A DNA stretch of 52,724 nucleotides from a virus: positions 1 through 52,724 of the IMG/VR virus record IMGVR_UViG_3300022885_000020, one strand, 5' to 3'. Shown here one piece after another: positions 23,032 to 31,726 of this stretch. A program made the position numbers and the translations under genes. The notes beneath the pieces were generated by a model. It did not search any database. It was not told the origin of the DNA and was given only the letters and a program-made list of their open reading frames with translations. Position 1 is the first letter of the stretch, and every line of letters starts with the position of its first letter.

Positions 23032-23574
23032 ATGACTAAAGAAAAGCCGAAGCTGTTCAATCGAGAGTATCAGAAAGAGCAGTCTGATAAGTACAAGTAC
23101 AAGCATATTCATACGGGTGAGCATTGTACTTTTGAGGCTTATGTAGCAGAGTATCTAGTTCTTAGAAGGGCAGAGAGGATGAACCTTGAGAAACCAGGAT
23201 ACAAATTCTGGACCAAGGGCGACCCTAATCACTGGATTTGGATGAAGCAGATGAATGCGGCGAGAGCCCTTGCTAAAAGATACAGCGAAGAAGCTGTACT
23301 AGCTGCCATCAAGTCACCCGACTTCAATAGATACTTAGTCATTGGTCTTCAAAACGGCAGAGGTTGGAAGATCAACCCTCCTATTGAGCCCATCATTAAG
23401 AAGCATCACGAAAGGCTTCTTAGAGAAGAGAAGAATAGAAAAGAAGAAACACTGGAAGTAAAAGACAACCCTGTTCGTAGAAAAGCTAGACCTGCGGGTA
23501 AGGGGTCTATACTTAACAAGCTAAGAGGTAAAGATGGCGAAAAAAGCAGCAGTAGAAAAGAAGAAGAAGTTTGA
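23032..23574 (+). CDS. Hypothetical basic protein before the recombinase, 180 aa
   Basis: A lysine/arginine-rich protein with a folded core (TGEHCTFEAYVAEYLVLRRA, GDPNHWIWMKQMNAARALAK, AVLAAIKSPDFNRYLVIGL) and a highly charged tail. It overlaps the recombinase gene by 41 bases, the longest overlap in this block, implying tight co-translation. A DNA- or recombinase-loading role is conceivable by position only. Unrecognised. Confidence 0.55.
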   Translation: MTKEKPKLFNREYQKEQSDKYKYKHIHTGEHCTFEAYVAEYLVLRRAERMNLEKPGYKFWTKGDPNHWIWMKQMNAARALAKRYSEEAVLAAIKSPDFNRYLVIGLQNGRGWKINPPIEPIIKKHHERLLREEKNRKEETLEVKDNPVRRKARPAGKGSILNKLRGKDGEKSSSRKEEEV

Positions 23575-24637
23575 TGATGATACTTCTAACGCCCTATTGA
23601 AAGAGTACGGCGACATTATCAAGAGTGGTTCAGAAGTCTTGGGAGAAATCCAAGAGCTAAAAACCATTAGCGTTTCTCCAGCCCTTGACTCTGCGCTTAA
23701 CGGGGGCATCAGAGAAGGAACAGTAGTAGGTATCGCAGGGGCACCTAAGACTGGAAAGACAACAGCGGCCCTTAACTTCGCGGCCAAGTGTCAAGCGAAG
23801 GGCAAGCTAGTGGTTTACCTCAACAGTGAAGGTAGACTTAACAGCCAGAACTTCGATGGCGTCAAGGGTCTTGATGTTGCAGCTTTGAAGATTGTAGAAT
23901 CTACAGACAAGGTTGCCGTTACTGGCGAAATGTTCTTGGACATTGCTGAGCGTTATGGTAAGACTGTGCCGGGTTGCGTAATCTTGATTGACTCGCTATC
24001 TAGTTTGGTCCCAAAGAACGAAATGGAAGACAAGCTTAATGCACAGACTAGAAATAGCCTGCCAAGACTGCTTGCTCAATTCTTTAAGCGTTCTAGTCAC
24101 TACATTACAAAGAACGGAATTATCCTGATTTGTATTGCTCACCAAATTGCAGACACCGGACCTTCTCGTAAGACTAAGATGACGGACTGCGGCAACATGT
24201 TCCAATACCAAGTGGGTACAAACCTTGTTATCAATTTCAAGACACCTTGGAAGGGCAAAGAGGGTGAGTCTGACATTGGTCAGTGTCTAAACTGGGAAGT
24301 CCTAACGTCTAATACTGGGGCTATCCCTGGTACTAAGGTTGTTGGATGGCTTAGATATGGCATTGGAATTGACGATGTAAAGGAAATGCTAGAAGCTGCT
24401 TGTGAATACAGGTTAATCTCTGGCTCTGGTTGGTATACAGTTTGTGCCCTATCAGAAGATCCAGAGCATCCGTTGGTTGCCAAGTACCTAGAAGAGAAGG
24501 GCACTGATACCTCTAAGCAAGAGAATATCGACAAGGCCTTCAAATTCCAGGGTATGGCTAAGCTGCAAGCATTCTTCCAAGATCATCCTGAGTTCATTCC
24601 TGTTATGAACGAGAAAATGAATGAGTTGTTTGCATGA
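23534..24637 (+). CDS. RecA/UvsX-family recombinase
   Basis: A 367-residue RecA-like ATPase. Walker A is GAPKTGKTTAALNFA (about residues 69-83), then LVVYLNSEGRLN (the strand and acidic residue after Walker A), GCVILIDSLSSLVP (Walker B), and ICIAHQIADTGPSRK, a loop-L2-like segment. The length and order match phage RecA/UvsX proteins, which form filaments on ssDNA and drive strand exchange in recombination-dependent replication. It sits with helicase and primase genes, and its stop overlaps a nuclease gene (ATGA). Confidence 0.85.
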   Translation: MAKKAAVEKKKKFDDDTSNALLKEYGDIIKSGSEVLGEIQELKTISVSPALDSALNGGIREGTVVGIAGAPKTGKTTAALNFAAKCQAKGKLVVYLNSEGRLNSQNFDGVKGLDVAALKIVESTDKVAVTGEMFLDIAERYGKTVPGCVILIDSLSSLVPKNEMEDKLNAQTRNSLPRLLAQFFKRSSHYITKNGIILICIAHQIADTGPSRKTKMTDCGNMFQYQVGTNLVINFKTPWKGKEGESDIGQCLNWEVLTSNTGAIPGTKVVGWLRYGIGIDDVKEMLEAACEYRLISGSGWYTVCALSEDPEHPLVAKYLEEKGTDTSKQENIDKAFKFQGMAKLQAFFQDHPEFIPVMNEKMNELFA

Positions 24638-25056
24638 GAGTACTAGGTTTTAACGGTAGAGAATACAGTTGGAACCTCGCTAAGTACAACACTTCAAACA
24701 TGGTTACTAAGAACAGGTCTAAGTACCATCTAAAAGCTAGAGAAATCATATCTAGTATCTATCACAGCTACGTTGTTCTGGAAGAAGTAAAGCTTCCAGG
24801 CAGCGTCATAGCTGAAAAGAAATCAGTGTTGTACTTCGATTTCTTCCTACCAAATTTAAGGCTCGCCGTAGAGGTTCACGGTCAGCAGCATTATGAGTAC
24901 ACGCCCTTCTTTCATAAGAACAAGGCTGCTTTTCTTCAAGGTTTAAACAGAGACGAAGACAAGGCACGTTGGTGTGAACTTAATGACATCGAACTAATCG
25001 TACTCAAGTATTCAGGAGCAGAAGATGAATGGAGAGAGCAATTACGCCCAGGATGA
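24634..25056 (+). CDS. Vsr/EDxHD-like endonuclease-fold protein
   Basis: A 140-residue protein with the core of Vsr-type nucleases: YFDFFLPNLRLAVEVHGQQH (the Asp and Glu lead into an H-G-x-Q-H block) followed by an Asp/Lys helix (LNRDEDKARWCELNDIELIV). Such proteins are mismatch- or site-specific endonucleases of the PD-(D/E)XK superfold. It overlaps both neighbours (ATGA with the recombinase), so it appears a stable operon member rather than a recent insertion, although homing nucleases also sit this way. Confidence 0.6.
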   Translation: MRVLGFNGREYSWNLAKYNTSNMVTKNRSKYHLKAREIISSIYHSYVVLEEVKLPGSVIAEKKSVLYFDFFLPNLRLAVEVHGQQHYEYTPFFHKNKAAFLQGLNRDEDKARWCELNDIELIVLKYSGAEDEWREQLRPG

Positions 25057-25501
25057 ACTTGACAAGTATCTAGTTCAAATTGACGAGTTTATTGAGTGCA
25101 ATCACTTTACAGACTCGACATACAAAGAACAGTATAAATCATACGCGGACCTAACCGAAGAAGACCTAAGACAGATGGGCTCCAAAGAATTACTCGATGG
25201 GGCCTACTTTTTGTTTGGATACTGTTCTTACATTCAGGATTGTGCGAACAAGCAAAGGGTTATACTCAACTGGTGCAACAGTCAGCTAGAAAAGATCGTA
25301 AGCAAATACGAGAAAGAGTCTGGCTTTGACAAGTACACTAAGCACGAGTCAAAGAAACCAATTGTGATTCGCGAAAACATATACGCCGAAAAGGTCGAAG
25401 AGCTACGACTCATAGCTGAGTCTAAGTATCAGATCTTAGAACTTAAATCTCTCAACATCAAGAAACGTGGAGAGGTACTAATGGAGAAGTCAAGAAAATG
25501 A
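25025..25501 (+). CDS. Hypothetical helical protein, 158 aa
   Basis: ATG 25025 has AGGAG upstream and overlaps the nuclease gene by 32 bases. The protein is mostly helical with an N-terminal acidic half, a Cys-containing centre (FGYCSYIQDCANKQRVILNW) and a lysine-rich C-terminus. No family recognised. Placement between the nuclease and the zinc-ribbon gene suggests a recombination or replication accessory protein. Confidence 0.5.
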   Translation: MNGESNYAQDELDKYLVQIDEFIECNHFTDSTYKEQYKSYADLTEEDLRQMGSKELLDGAYFLFGYCSYIQDCANKQRVILNWCNSQLEKIVSKYEKESGFDKYTKHESKKPIVIRENIYAEKVEELRLIAESKYQILELKSLNIKKRGEVLMEKSRK

Positions 25502-25932
25502 TAACGAAACAAGAACTAATAAACGTGGTCCTTGATATTCTTACGCAAGACCAAATGAAGGAACTGATTGCCAGACTTCAAGCCATCGACGCCAAGTCTA
25601 ACAAAACAGAAGACACTAGCCCAGTGTATGAAGAGCCGCCAGCGATGAGCAAAAGAATCGTGAATGATGACTTCACCGTCAACAGAGACGATAAGGAAGA
25701 TAGAAAATCTGTTCCAGTCCAGGCCAGTAGCAATACTTGGGTGGATGCTGGAGAAGAAAGAAAAGAAGAGACACAGATCAAGAAAGCCCCAATGCCTCGT
25801 GTTCGCAAGAAAGTAGAGATGATTAAGGTAAACTGCTCTGTGTGTCACCAGCCCAAAGAGATTTCTCCTGGTTTGATGACCAGTAGTAGGGCTTATTACC
25901 GTTGTGAAAATTGTGTTGGCGGTGGAAGATAG
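25498..25932 (+). CDS. Protein with C-terminal zinc ribbon, 144 aa
   Basis: The first third is helical (TKQELINVVLDILTQDQM), the middle is polar and low complexity, and the C-terminus has a four-Cys ribbon: NCSVCHQPKEIS and YRCENCVGG. This is a typical treble-clef or zinc ribbon. It starts on the upstream stop (ATGA) and ends eight bases before the helicase ATG, so a helicase-loader or replisome adaptor role is possible by position; no loader motif is seen. Confidence 0.55.
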   Translation: MITKQELINVVLDILTQDQMKELIARLQAIDAKSNKTEDTSPVYEEPPAMSKRIVNDDFTVNRDDKEDRKSVPVQASSNTWVDAGEERKEETQIKKAPMPRVRKKVEMIKVNCSVCHQPKEISPGLMTSSRAYYRCENCVGGGR

Positions 25933-25940
25933 GAGAGAAT

Positions 25941-27398
25941 ATGGAAAATTTATGTGACAATGGTGCAGAGAGGGCCGTACTGGCTGGACTTCTACAATAC
26001 GGATCAGAGGCTTATGTAGAGGTACACGACGTTCTGTCAGAAAACTCCTTTGCTTCTACTAGCAATCAAGTGATCTATAAGTGCTTGAAGAGAGTAATCG
26101 AAGCGGAACAACAAGTAGACTTGCCCGCAATCTTGTCTGCCGCAGAAGGTCTAAACTTACTTGACGTTATTCAGACAGAACAAGAACTAAGCTACATCAA
26201 GTCGCTATCTAACTTTTTCGTAAACAAGGCCAATGTTTTTAGCTTTGCCGTTCAGGTTAAGAAGTTTGAGTATGCGAGGTCTATCTGTGTTACGGCGGAT
26301 AGTATTAAGGCTACAGTCTCAAATATCAACGGTAGCGAGACTATTGATGAGATTATCAATATCCTTGAGAGGCCCGTTGAAGAGTTTGTGAGGCAAGGTG
26401 AATCTACTGACAAGACTATCGTACTTGGTAGTGGGGTCATGGACCATCTAACCTACCTAGAAGAAAACCCTTGCGACCTAGTTGGTATCCCAACACACTT
26501 CAAGCACTACGATGAAGCAATCGGGGGCGGGTTAAGAAGAAAGACTGTTAACCTAATTGCCGCTAGACCAAAGACTGGTAAGTCTGTGTTTGGTGACGCC
26601 GTCGCCGTTAATGCAGCACTAGATGGAACACCCACCTTGATGCTCGACACGGAAATGAGCAAAGAGGATCACATCAATCGTATTTTGGCTAACCTTAGTG
26701 GTGTGCCTATTAAGATGATTGAGACGGGCAAGTTCTCAGAAGACCAAAACATGAAGTCAAAGGTCATTGCCGCAGGTCGACAGCTAGAAGCTTTGCCCTA
26801 CCACTACATTAGTGTTGCTGGTAAATCCTTTAGTAGTATCCTGAACATCGTTAAGCGATGGGTGATGCACGAAGTTGGACAAGATGAAGAGGGCAATACA
26901 AATGACTGTCTATTGGTGTTTGATTACTTGAAGATGATGTCGGCTGAGGGTATCAGCGGTAACATTCAAGAGTATCAAGTGCTTGGTTTCCAGATTACGG
27001 CCCTACACGATCTATGTGTCAAGCTTGACATTCCCTGCCTAGCCTTCGTTCAATTGAATAGGGATGGTATCAGTAAGGAAAGCACCGACGCGGTTAGTGG
27101 ATCTGACAGATTGGTTTGGCTTTGTACTTCGTGTACGATCTTCAAGAACAAGTCTGAGGAAGAGATAGCCCAAGACGGGACAAAGAATGGCAACCGTAAA
27201 GCTGTCGTTCTCGCCGCTAGGCATGGGCCAGGACTAGTCGATGGTAACTATATCAATATGAACATGATTGGTGACCAAGCGAAGCTTCTGGAAATAGGAA
27301 CCAGGAACGACGCACACATAGAAATCAAAAACGACACAGGACTTGTAAATGAGGACGACCTAGATGAAATCGAAGCAAACGGATCTGAATCAGCTTAA
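25941..27398 (+). CDS. dnaB: Replicative DNA helicase, DnaB family
   Basis: ATG 25941 has AGGAGAG at 25931-25937; the longer frame is rejected. The 485-residue protein has an N-terminal helical domain starting with the DnaB-like NGAERAVLAGLLQYG, and a RecA-like C-terminal ATPase: NLIAARPKTGKSVFGDAVAV (Walker A), TLMLDTEMS (the acidic 'E' motif), CLLVFDYLKMM (Walker B) and AFVQLNRDG. It unwinds the replication fork 5' to 3' and would recruit the primase encoded next, which overlaps it by 35 bases. Confidence 0.93.
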   Translation: MENLCDNGAERAVLAGLLQYGSEAYVEVHDVLSENSFASTSNQVIYKCLKRVIEAEQQVDLPAILSAAEGLNLLDVIQTEQELSYIKSLSNFFVNKANVFSFAVQVKKFEYARSICVTADSIKATVSNINGSETIDEIINILERPVEEFVRQGESTDKTIVLGSGVMDHLTYLEENPCDLVGIPTHFKHYDEAIGGGLRRKTVNLIAARPKTGKSVFGDAVAVNAALDGTPTLMLDTEMSKEDHINRILANLSGVPIKMIETGKFSEDQNMKSKVIAAGRQLEALPYHYISVAGKSFSSILNIVKRWVMHEVGQDEEGNTNDCLLVFDYLKMMSAEGISGNIQEYQVLGFQITALHDLCVKLDIPCLAFVQLNRDGISKESTDAVSGSDRLVWLCTSCTIFKNKSEEEIAQDGTKNGNRKAVVLAARHGPGLVDGNYINMNMIGDQAKLLEIGTRNDAHIEIKNDTGLVNEDDLDEIEANGSESA

Positions 27399-28395
27399 AT
27401 CAGTTATGTACAAAAACCTAGAGATGGTTTTTGCTAACTTAGAGCTTGAAGTTGAACAGGACGGCGGTAGCTATGTTGGTTGTTGTCCTATTCATGATGA
27501 TAGTGATAATCCTAGTGCTTTCACTTATAGTGTTGAAAAGAACATGTGGAAGTGCTGGACTCACGAATGTCACTCTGACTACAGTTGTGATATCTTTGGC
27601 CTTATTCGCGGAGTGCTCTCTAAAAAGCAAGGAAAAGAGGTTAGCTTTGGAGAGACCCTAGGTTGGTGTTTCAGAGTCTTGAATTTAGACACCAGAGACA
27701 TCGACACCGTAGAGATCCACAAGGAGGCCCCTGACAGCTTTTTTGGCTTGGTCGACAAGTTCTACAAACCAACCGACGAAGTCGCAGACGAGCCCGGCAG
27801 GGAGTGGGAAACGCAGGTTCCTTCGGAGTACTTCGTTTATCGTGGATTTGAGCCCGCCACCATCGATCATTTTGGCGTAGGAGACTGCAAAGTCAACGGC
27901 CTTATGAAGTATAGGGCCGTCATCCCTATCCATAACAAAGATGGTACTGTCCAAGTTGGGGCTATTGGTAGGTCTACCCTTGACTATATTGATCCTAAGT
28001 TTGTAATTGAGCCTGGGTTCAACAAGAGAAACTACTTCTACAATCACCACAGAGCCATTGAGAAGATAAGAGAGACTAACTGTGCCTTTCTTAGTGAGGG
28101 CCAGGGCAACGTTTGGAGGTTGCACGAGTGTGGTGTGTTCAATGCTATCAGTATGCTAGGCAAAGAGCTATCACCTAGGCATGAAACCCTACTAGACGAA
28201 ATGGGTATCACCACGCTAGTGGTGTTGACAGACCACGACCAACCTGGAAGAGAAGCCAAGATCAAGATTCAGCGTAAGTACGACAGAATGTTTAGGCTTA
28301 TCTTTCCCAAGGTGCCCACAAGAAGAGACGTAGCCCAAATGGCTCCAGATAAAATCAAAAGCACAATCCTTAAAGACCTAAGAGGGCTATACTAA
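27364..28395 (+). CDS. dnaG: DNA primase, DnaG/TOPRIM family
   Basis: A 343-residue primase. The N-terminal zinc domain shows CCPIHDDSDNPSAF and WKCWTHECH (CHC2-type, with a longer spacing), and the central catalytic part contains AFLSEGQGNVWRLHECG (TOPRIM Glu), and VVLTDHDQPGREA (DxD). It lacks a long helicase-interaction domain, as many phage primases do. It makes RNA primers for the DnaE-type polymerase further on. The overlap with dnaB suggests coupled synthesis. Confidence 0.88.
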   Translation: MKSKQTDLNQLKSVMYKNLEMVFANLELEVEQDGGSYVGCCPIHDDSDNPSAFTYSVEKNMWKCWTHECHSDYSCDIFGLIRGVLSKKQGKEVSFGETLGWCFRVLNLDTRDIDTVEIHKEAPDSFFGLVDKFYKPTDEVADEPGREWETQVPSEYFVYRGFEPATIDHFGVGDCKVNGLMKYRAVIPIHNKDGTVQVGAIGRSTLDYIDPKFVIEPGFNKRNYFYNHHRAIEKIRETNCAFLSEGQGNVWRLHECGVFNAISMLGKELSPRHETLLDEMGITTLVVLTDHDQPGREAKIKIQRKYDRMFRLIFPKVPTRRDVAQMAPDKIKSTILKDLRGLY

Positions 28396-28577
28396 TGCCT
28401 CACGGATATGAAAACGAACCTATAAATCCATATCAATCCTCAACCAAGGATTATAAATGTCCTCTCAACTGTAGGGACATGAGCACACACAATTTTCTTT
28501 TATACAGCCTGATGGTGCTAGCCTTAGGTTTTTTAAGTTTTTTCGTTGGCGTACTAGTAGAGGTTTTCGCAATATGA
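28395..28577 (+). CDS. Small single-pass membrane protein, 60 aa
   Basis: Starts on the primase stop (TAATG). The N-terminal half is polar with a CPLNC pair (about 22-26); residues 34-57 (FLLYSLMVLALGFLSFFVGV) form a transmembrane helix. Family unknown. The end overlaps the MazG-like gene by four bases (ATGA). Confidence 0.5.
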   Translation: MPHGYENEPINPYQSSTKDYKCPLNCRDMSTHNFLLYSLMVLALGFLSFFVGVLVEVFAI

Positions 28578-28906
28578 TTTCAGACAGATTACAATTATTA
28601 ATAGAAGCGATTGAAACAAGAACAAATGAATGGGGAGGCGAAGAGAAAAGTGCTTTATTCAAAGCTTGTGAGATGGGAGGTGAGGCTGGAGAAGTCTTAA
28701 ACGAAGTGAAGAAGCTCGAAAGGGCGAGAATGGGAATGAAAGGTGGAAAAGAAGGACTCTCTGATTTAGCAGATGAAATTGGAGACGTAATTATTTCTAC
28801 CTTGATCTTAGCAGATCACTATGGATTAGATGTAGTGGCCTGTGCTGCTTTGAAATTTAACAAAACGTCAGCCAAGCATGGCTTCAAAACAAGGGTAGAG
28901 GTATAA
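28574..28906 (+). CDS. MazG-like nucleotide pyrophosphohydrolase
   Basis: A 110-residue all-alpha protein with the MazG-type metal motif ExxE...ExxD: FKACEMGGEAGEVLNEVKK (helix with EMGGEAGE) and LADEIGDVIISTLILADHYG (DEIGDV). These residues coordinate Mg2+ for hydrolysis of nucleoside triphosphates. Phage MazG homologues are thought to alter host ppGpp or dNTP pools. A promoter for the next gene overlaps its 3' end. Confidence 0.8.
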   Translation: MISDRLQLLIEAIETRTNEWGGEEKSALFKACEMGGEAGEVLNEVKKLERARMGMKGGKEGLSDLADEIGDVIISTLILADHYGLDVVACAALKFNKTSAKHGFKTRVEV

Positions 28907-28907
28907 T
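28902..28907 (+). promoter_or_regulatory. Possible -10 box overlapping the mazG-like stop
   Basis: TATAAT at 28902-28907 overlaps the MazG-like gene's TAA stop. Upstream TGGCTT at 28879-28884 gives a 17-base spacer but is a poor -35. The downstream gap of about 100 bases before ATG 29006 leaves room for a transcript start. Confidence 0.3.
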
Positions 28908-28917
28908 CTAGGATTTT

Positions 28918-29016
28918 ATGAAACATTTTACAAAAGTAATAACTTTAGATTGCCGAGAAAGAGCCACAAATTTACAGAATTATTCACACAAAAAAGGAGA
29001 TAAAAATGAGTTGTAA
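28918..29016 (+). CDS. Possible leader peptide, 32 aa
   Basis: ATG 28918 opens a 32-residue frame (beginning MKHFTKVITLDCRERATN) that crosses the RBS (AAGGAG) of the dNMP kinase gene and overlaps its first 11 bases. There is no clear RBS of its own. It could be a leader, a remnant of a larger gene, or chance. Low confidence. Confidence 0.15.
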   Translation: MKHFTKVITLDCRERATNLQNYSHKKGDKNEL

Positions 29017-29851
29017 AATCATCGGAATCAGCGGGAGAAAACAGAGCGGAAAGAATTCTTCGGCTAATCACCTGAATGGTGTTATCCTGCAACAAAGAGG
29101 AGTAGTGTCAGACTTCAATATGTTGGAGACTGGAGAGCTAAACGTCTTGACCAAATTTGAGAATGGAAAAGAAGACTGGGGAGTCTTGGACCTTTGTCGT
29201 AAAGACTATGCCTTCCTAGAGGCGGCAGAGAATCGAATCTTCCCCTTTGTGAAGAACTATAGCTTTGCAGACTCTTTGAAAGAAGCTGCTATCAATCTGT
29301 TTGAACTTAAACCAAGTTCTGCTTATGGCACAGACGCACAGAAGATGGAGACTACCCATCTACGATGGGAAGATATGCCAGGAGTAATAACGCCCTCTAC
29401 AATAAATGCAAACTCTGATAATTTGCTTTGCGACGGTGCCGAAGAGATACACCAAGATATCGCCAATGGACTAGGCTTAATTTTGCATTCCGAAGGGATG
29501 ATGACAGGTAGAGAGTTCTTGCAGTTCTTTGGTACAGAAATTGGAAGAAAGATGCACTGCCCGATCTGGGTAAACGCCACGATCAACAAGATCAAGGCAG
29601 AGCAATCAGGGTTAGCCATCGTAACAGACGTTAGATTCCCAGATGAAGTACAAGCAATTAAAGATGCTGGTGGTTATGTCATCAGGCTCGACAGAGAAAT
29701 GCTTCAAGATGACCACCCTAGCGAGGTGGCGTTAGACGCAGATGTCTATGATTGGGGCAACTTTGACGCAGTAATCAGCAACCAAGACCTAGCACTTACA
29801 GACGCTTGTGCGTTAGTTGAGAAGTTTGCCAGGTCAAATTATTTAATTTGA
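29006..29851 (+). CDS. Deoxynucleoside monophosphate kinase, T4 gp1-like
   Basis: A 281-residue P-loop kinase. Walker A is GISGRKQSGKNSSANHL (residues 7-23); later blocks include TGREFLQFFGTEIGRKM and LAIVTDVRFPDEVQAIKDAG, the phage dNMP kinase signature where VRFP[DN]E helps substrate binding. It phosphorylates dNMPs to dNDPs and fits the pathway made by dCMP deaminase, thymidylate synthase, dUTPase and ribonucleotide reductase. The RBS AAGGAG is five to nine bases upstream. A strong promoter for the next gene starts at its 3' end. Confidence 0.85.
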   Translation: MSCKIIGISGRKQSGKNSSANHLNGVILQQRGVVSDFNMLETGELNVLTKFENGKEDWGVLDLCRKDYAFLEAAENRIFPFVKNYSFADSLKEAAINLFELKPSSAYGTDAQKMETTHLRWEDMPGVITPSTINANSDNLLCDGAEEIHQDIANGLGLILHSEGMMTGREFLQFFGTEIGRKMHCPIWVNATINKIKAEQSGLAIVTDVRFPDEVQAIKDAGGYVIRLDREMLQDDHPSEVALDADVYDWGNFDAVISNQDLALTDACALVEKFARSNYLI

Positions 29852-29877
29852 CATAAATAAAACTTTGGGTGTATAAT
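29848..29877 (+). promoter_or_regulatory. Consensus sigma70 promoter for a homing endonuclease
   Basis: TTGACA (29848-29853), an 18-base spacer and TATAAT (29872-29877), both perfect. The -35 overlaps the dNMP kinase stop. It drives the free-standing endonuclease at 29918 with AAGGAG as RBS. A private promoter is common for mobile endonuclease genes. Confidence 0.75.
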
Positions 29878-29917
29878 ATGTGTAGAAGTTCCCAATTCTA
29901 AATAAGGAGAAATTAAA

Positions 29918-30604
29918 ATGGGACCAAAAGACATGTTAACCAAAGATTTTCTTGAAGAACACTATGTAAATCAACTTAAAAGCATCCAAGTCATAACCAA
30001 AGAGACTGGCATCAAGTCTTCAAACTCTGTGTCTCAGGCGTTGAGTCGTCATGGCATTAGCAGAGGTCACGTGTATGATAGCTCTAAAACTTTCACAAAA
30101 GAATTTTTAGAAGAATACTATGTAGACAAAAACATGACATTGAAAGAGGTGGCTGAGCTAGGAGGATTCAAAAGAAAGTCTATAGTTAGAAAAGCACTAG
30201 AAAAACACGGAATCACCATTAGAGAAAAAACCTATAGTCAAAAACAAGAGGATTTCCACAATAGGCAAAGATCTCACCACACAATTCCTGGTAGGTTTTT
30301 TCATTCTGTAAAATGTCAAGCAAAAAGAAGAAATATAGACTTTAACATAACGATTGAAGACATTTGGGACAAGTATGAAGAGCAAGGAGGCTTGTGTGCG
30401 ATGACCAAGACGCCAATAGCTTTTAAGAAAACAAAAGAGAAGCAAAATTGTCAAACCGTCTCTGTGGATAGGATAGACAGCGAAGAAGGGTACACCAAAG
30501 ACAACATTTGGTTAGTTCACAAAGATATCAACATAATGAAAAACCAGTTTACACTAGAATACTTATATGAACAGTGTGAGCTAATACTTAAACACAAGGA
30601 GTGA
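29918..30604 (+). CDS. Free-standing homing endonuclease with tandem N-terminal HTH repeats
   Basis: A 228-residue protein. Two related helical units lie at the N-terminus: LTKDFLEEHYVNQLKSIQVI and FTKEFLEEYYVDKNMTLKEV, each ending in a xALxxHGI helix, likely DNA-reading modules. The C-terminal nuclease part has QGGLCAMTKTPIAF and SVDRIDSEEGYTKDNIWLVH followed by NIMKNQ, an HNH-related (His-Me) motif variant also present in the protein at 49212. It has its own consensus promoter. Nothing intron- or intein-like surrounds it, so it would be an independent mobile gene. Confidence 0.7.
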   Translation: MGPKDMLTKDFLEEHYVNQLKSIQVITKETGIKSSNSVSQALSRHGISRGHVYDSSKTFTKEFLEEYYVDKNMTLKEVAELGGFKRKSIVRKALEKHGITIREKTYSQKQEDFHNRQRSHHTIPGRFFHSVKCQAKRRNIDFNITIEDIWDKYEEQGGLCAMTKTPIAFKKTKEKQNCQTVSVDRIDSEEGYTKDNIWLVHKDINIMKNQFTLEYLYEQCELILKHKE

Positions 30605-30607
30605 AAC

Positions 30608-31651
30608 ATGGGGATACTAATTCCTTATTTTAGAAGCAGTTCTTTAGGTTGTCATAGTTTTTGTGAGATGCAATACTATCAAATATATGGACTTGGGTAT
30701 CAAAACGCAAGTGGTCTTAAGGCGGTCCTTGGCACCTGCACGCATCGAGTTATGGAGATATTAGGTAAGTGTAAAAAAATACTACAAGACGGAGATAAGC
30801 AATCTTTTATCGATGACGCGATAGGATTGGTAAAGTTTACTAAAAAGGGGCTGCATACAGACAAATTTGTAGATGACCTTATTAGGAGAAGCTATGACTA
30901 CTATGTGGCCTCTCATCCAGAACTAGATTTCAATAAACCAAAGTTTTCTGAAAAGGTTGACGATGAGACCATTAAAGATACTTTCAAGTTCGTAGAGAAA
31001 CTTGTGTATGTAGGACTTAAAAACTGGAAAAAAGAATATGACCCAAGAACTAGTAATGTTTTAGCGATTGAGAAGCACTTTGATTTACCCATAGAGAAGG
31101 ACTGGGCACACTTCGAGCATGAAGGTAAAAAAATGCAACTATCTATCAAGGGAACGATAGATTCGGTAATGCTGCCAGACTCCAACACTATAGAGGTTGT
31201 AGACTACAAAAGTGGCCAAAGAAAAGACTTTGCTACTGGAGAAGTTAAAGACTACGCAAAGCTGCAAAAAGACCCTCAGCTATTGTTGTACAACCACGCG
31301 TTATCCAGATTATATCCAGAAGTAGAAAATAGAGTAATGACTATACTCTTTTTAAGAGACGGCGGACCTTTCTCTATGATGTATGGAAAAGAAGATGACG
31401 AAATGTTTCTTGAACATCTAAGAAAAAAGTTTGAAGAAATTAGCAATACTAAAAAGCCTAGGCCAGTATCTTCTGCTAGAAATAGCTGGAAATGTAAGTA
31501 CGTTTGCGAGTTTAGTAAAATAGACCCAGAGACGGGAAAGATGAAGTGTAAACACGTAGAAGACACGATAAAGACATACGGCATAGACGCTGCTACTAAA
31601 AAGCTTAAAAAGCCTGGATTCAAAGTGGACTACTACGAAAGCCCAGGATAA
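30608..31651 (+). CDS. PD-(D/E)XK (RecB/Cas4-like) nuclease
   Basis: ATG 30608 has AGGAG upstream. The 347-residue protein has the RecB-like nuclease core GTIDSVMLPDSNTIEVVDYK (D-x9-13-DxK with E/D), an N-terminal SSSLGCHSFCEMQYYQ helix resembling the Cas4/AddB-type FSxxxLxxCP block, and a C-terminal set of cysteines (WKCKYVCEF, KMKCKH) that could coordinate an iron-sulfur or zinc centre. It probably degrades or processes DNA ends in recombination or replication. It ends 20 bases before a structured leader for the polymerase. Confidence 0.75.
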   Translation: MGILIPYFRSSSLGCHSFCEMQYYQIYGLGYQNASGLKAVLGTCTHRVMEILGKCKKILQDGDKQSFIDDAIGLVKFTKKGLHTDKFVDDLIRRSYDYYVASHPELDFNKPKFSEKVDDETIKDTFKFVEKLVYVGLKNWKKEYDPRTSNVLAIEKHFDLPIEKDWAHFEHEGKKMQLSIKGTIDSVMLPDSNTIEVVDYKSGQRKDFATGEVKDYAKLQKDPQLLLYNHALSRLYPEVENRVMTILFLRDGGPFSMMYGKEDDEMFLEHLRKKFEEISNTKKPRPVSSARNSWKCKYVCEFSKIDPETGKMKCKHVEDTIKTYGIDAATKKLKKPGFKVDYYESPG

Positions 31652-31672
31652 TCAAGAATTTTTGATGGTTTT

Positions 31673-31726
31673 CGGTTGGCGATTACGTCGCCGACGACTA
31701 TCATAGAATAGGACAACCAACCGGAG
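31673..31726 (+). promoter_or_regulatory. Possible three-way-junction RNA at the dnaE RBS
   Basis: CGGTTGG (31673-31679) pairs with CCAACCG (31717-31723). Inside it a hairpin forms with GGCGA/TCGCC arms (31678-31692; its two outer G's compete with the outer helix), and a weaker CTAT/ATAG stem (31698-31701, 31708-31711). The outer helix ends on the GGAG Shine-Dalgarno (31723-31726) of the TTG start at 31733. Folding would limit access of the ribosome, so this may be a translational operator. The third stem is only four base pairs. Confidence 0.45.
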
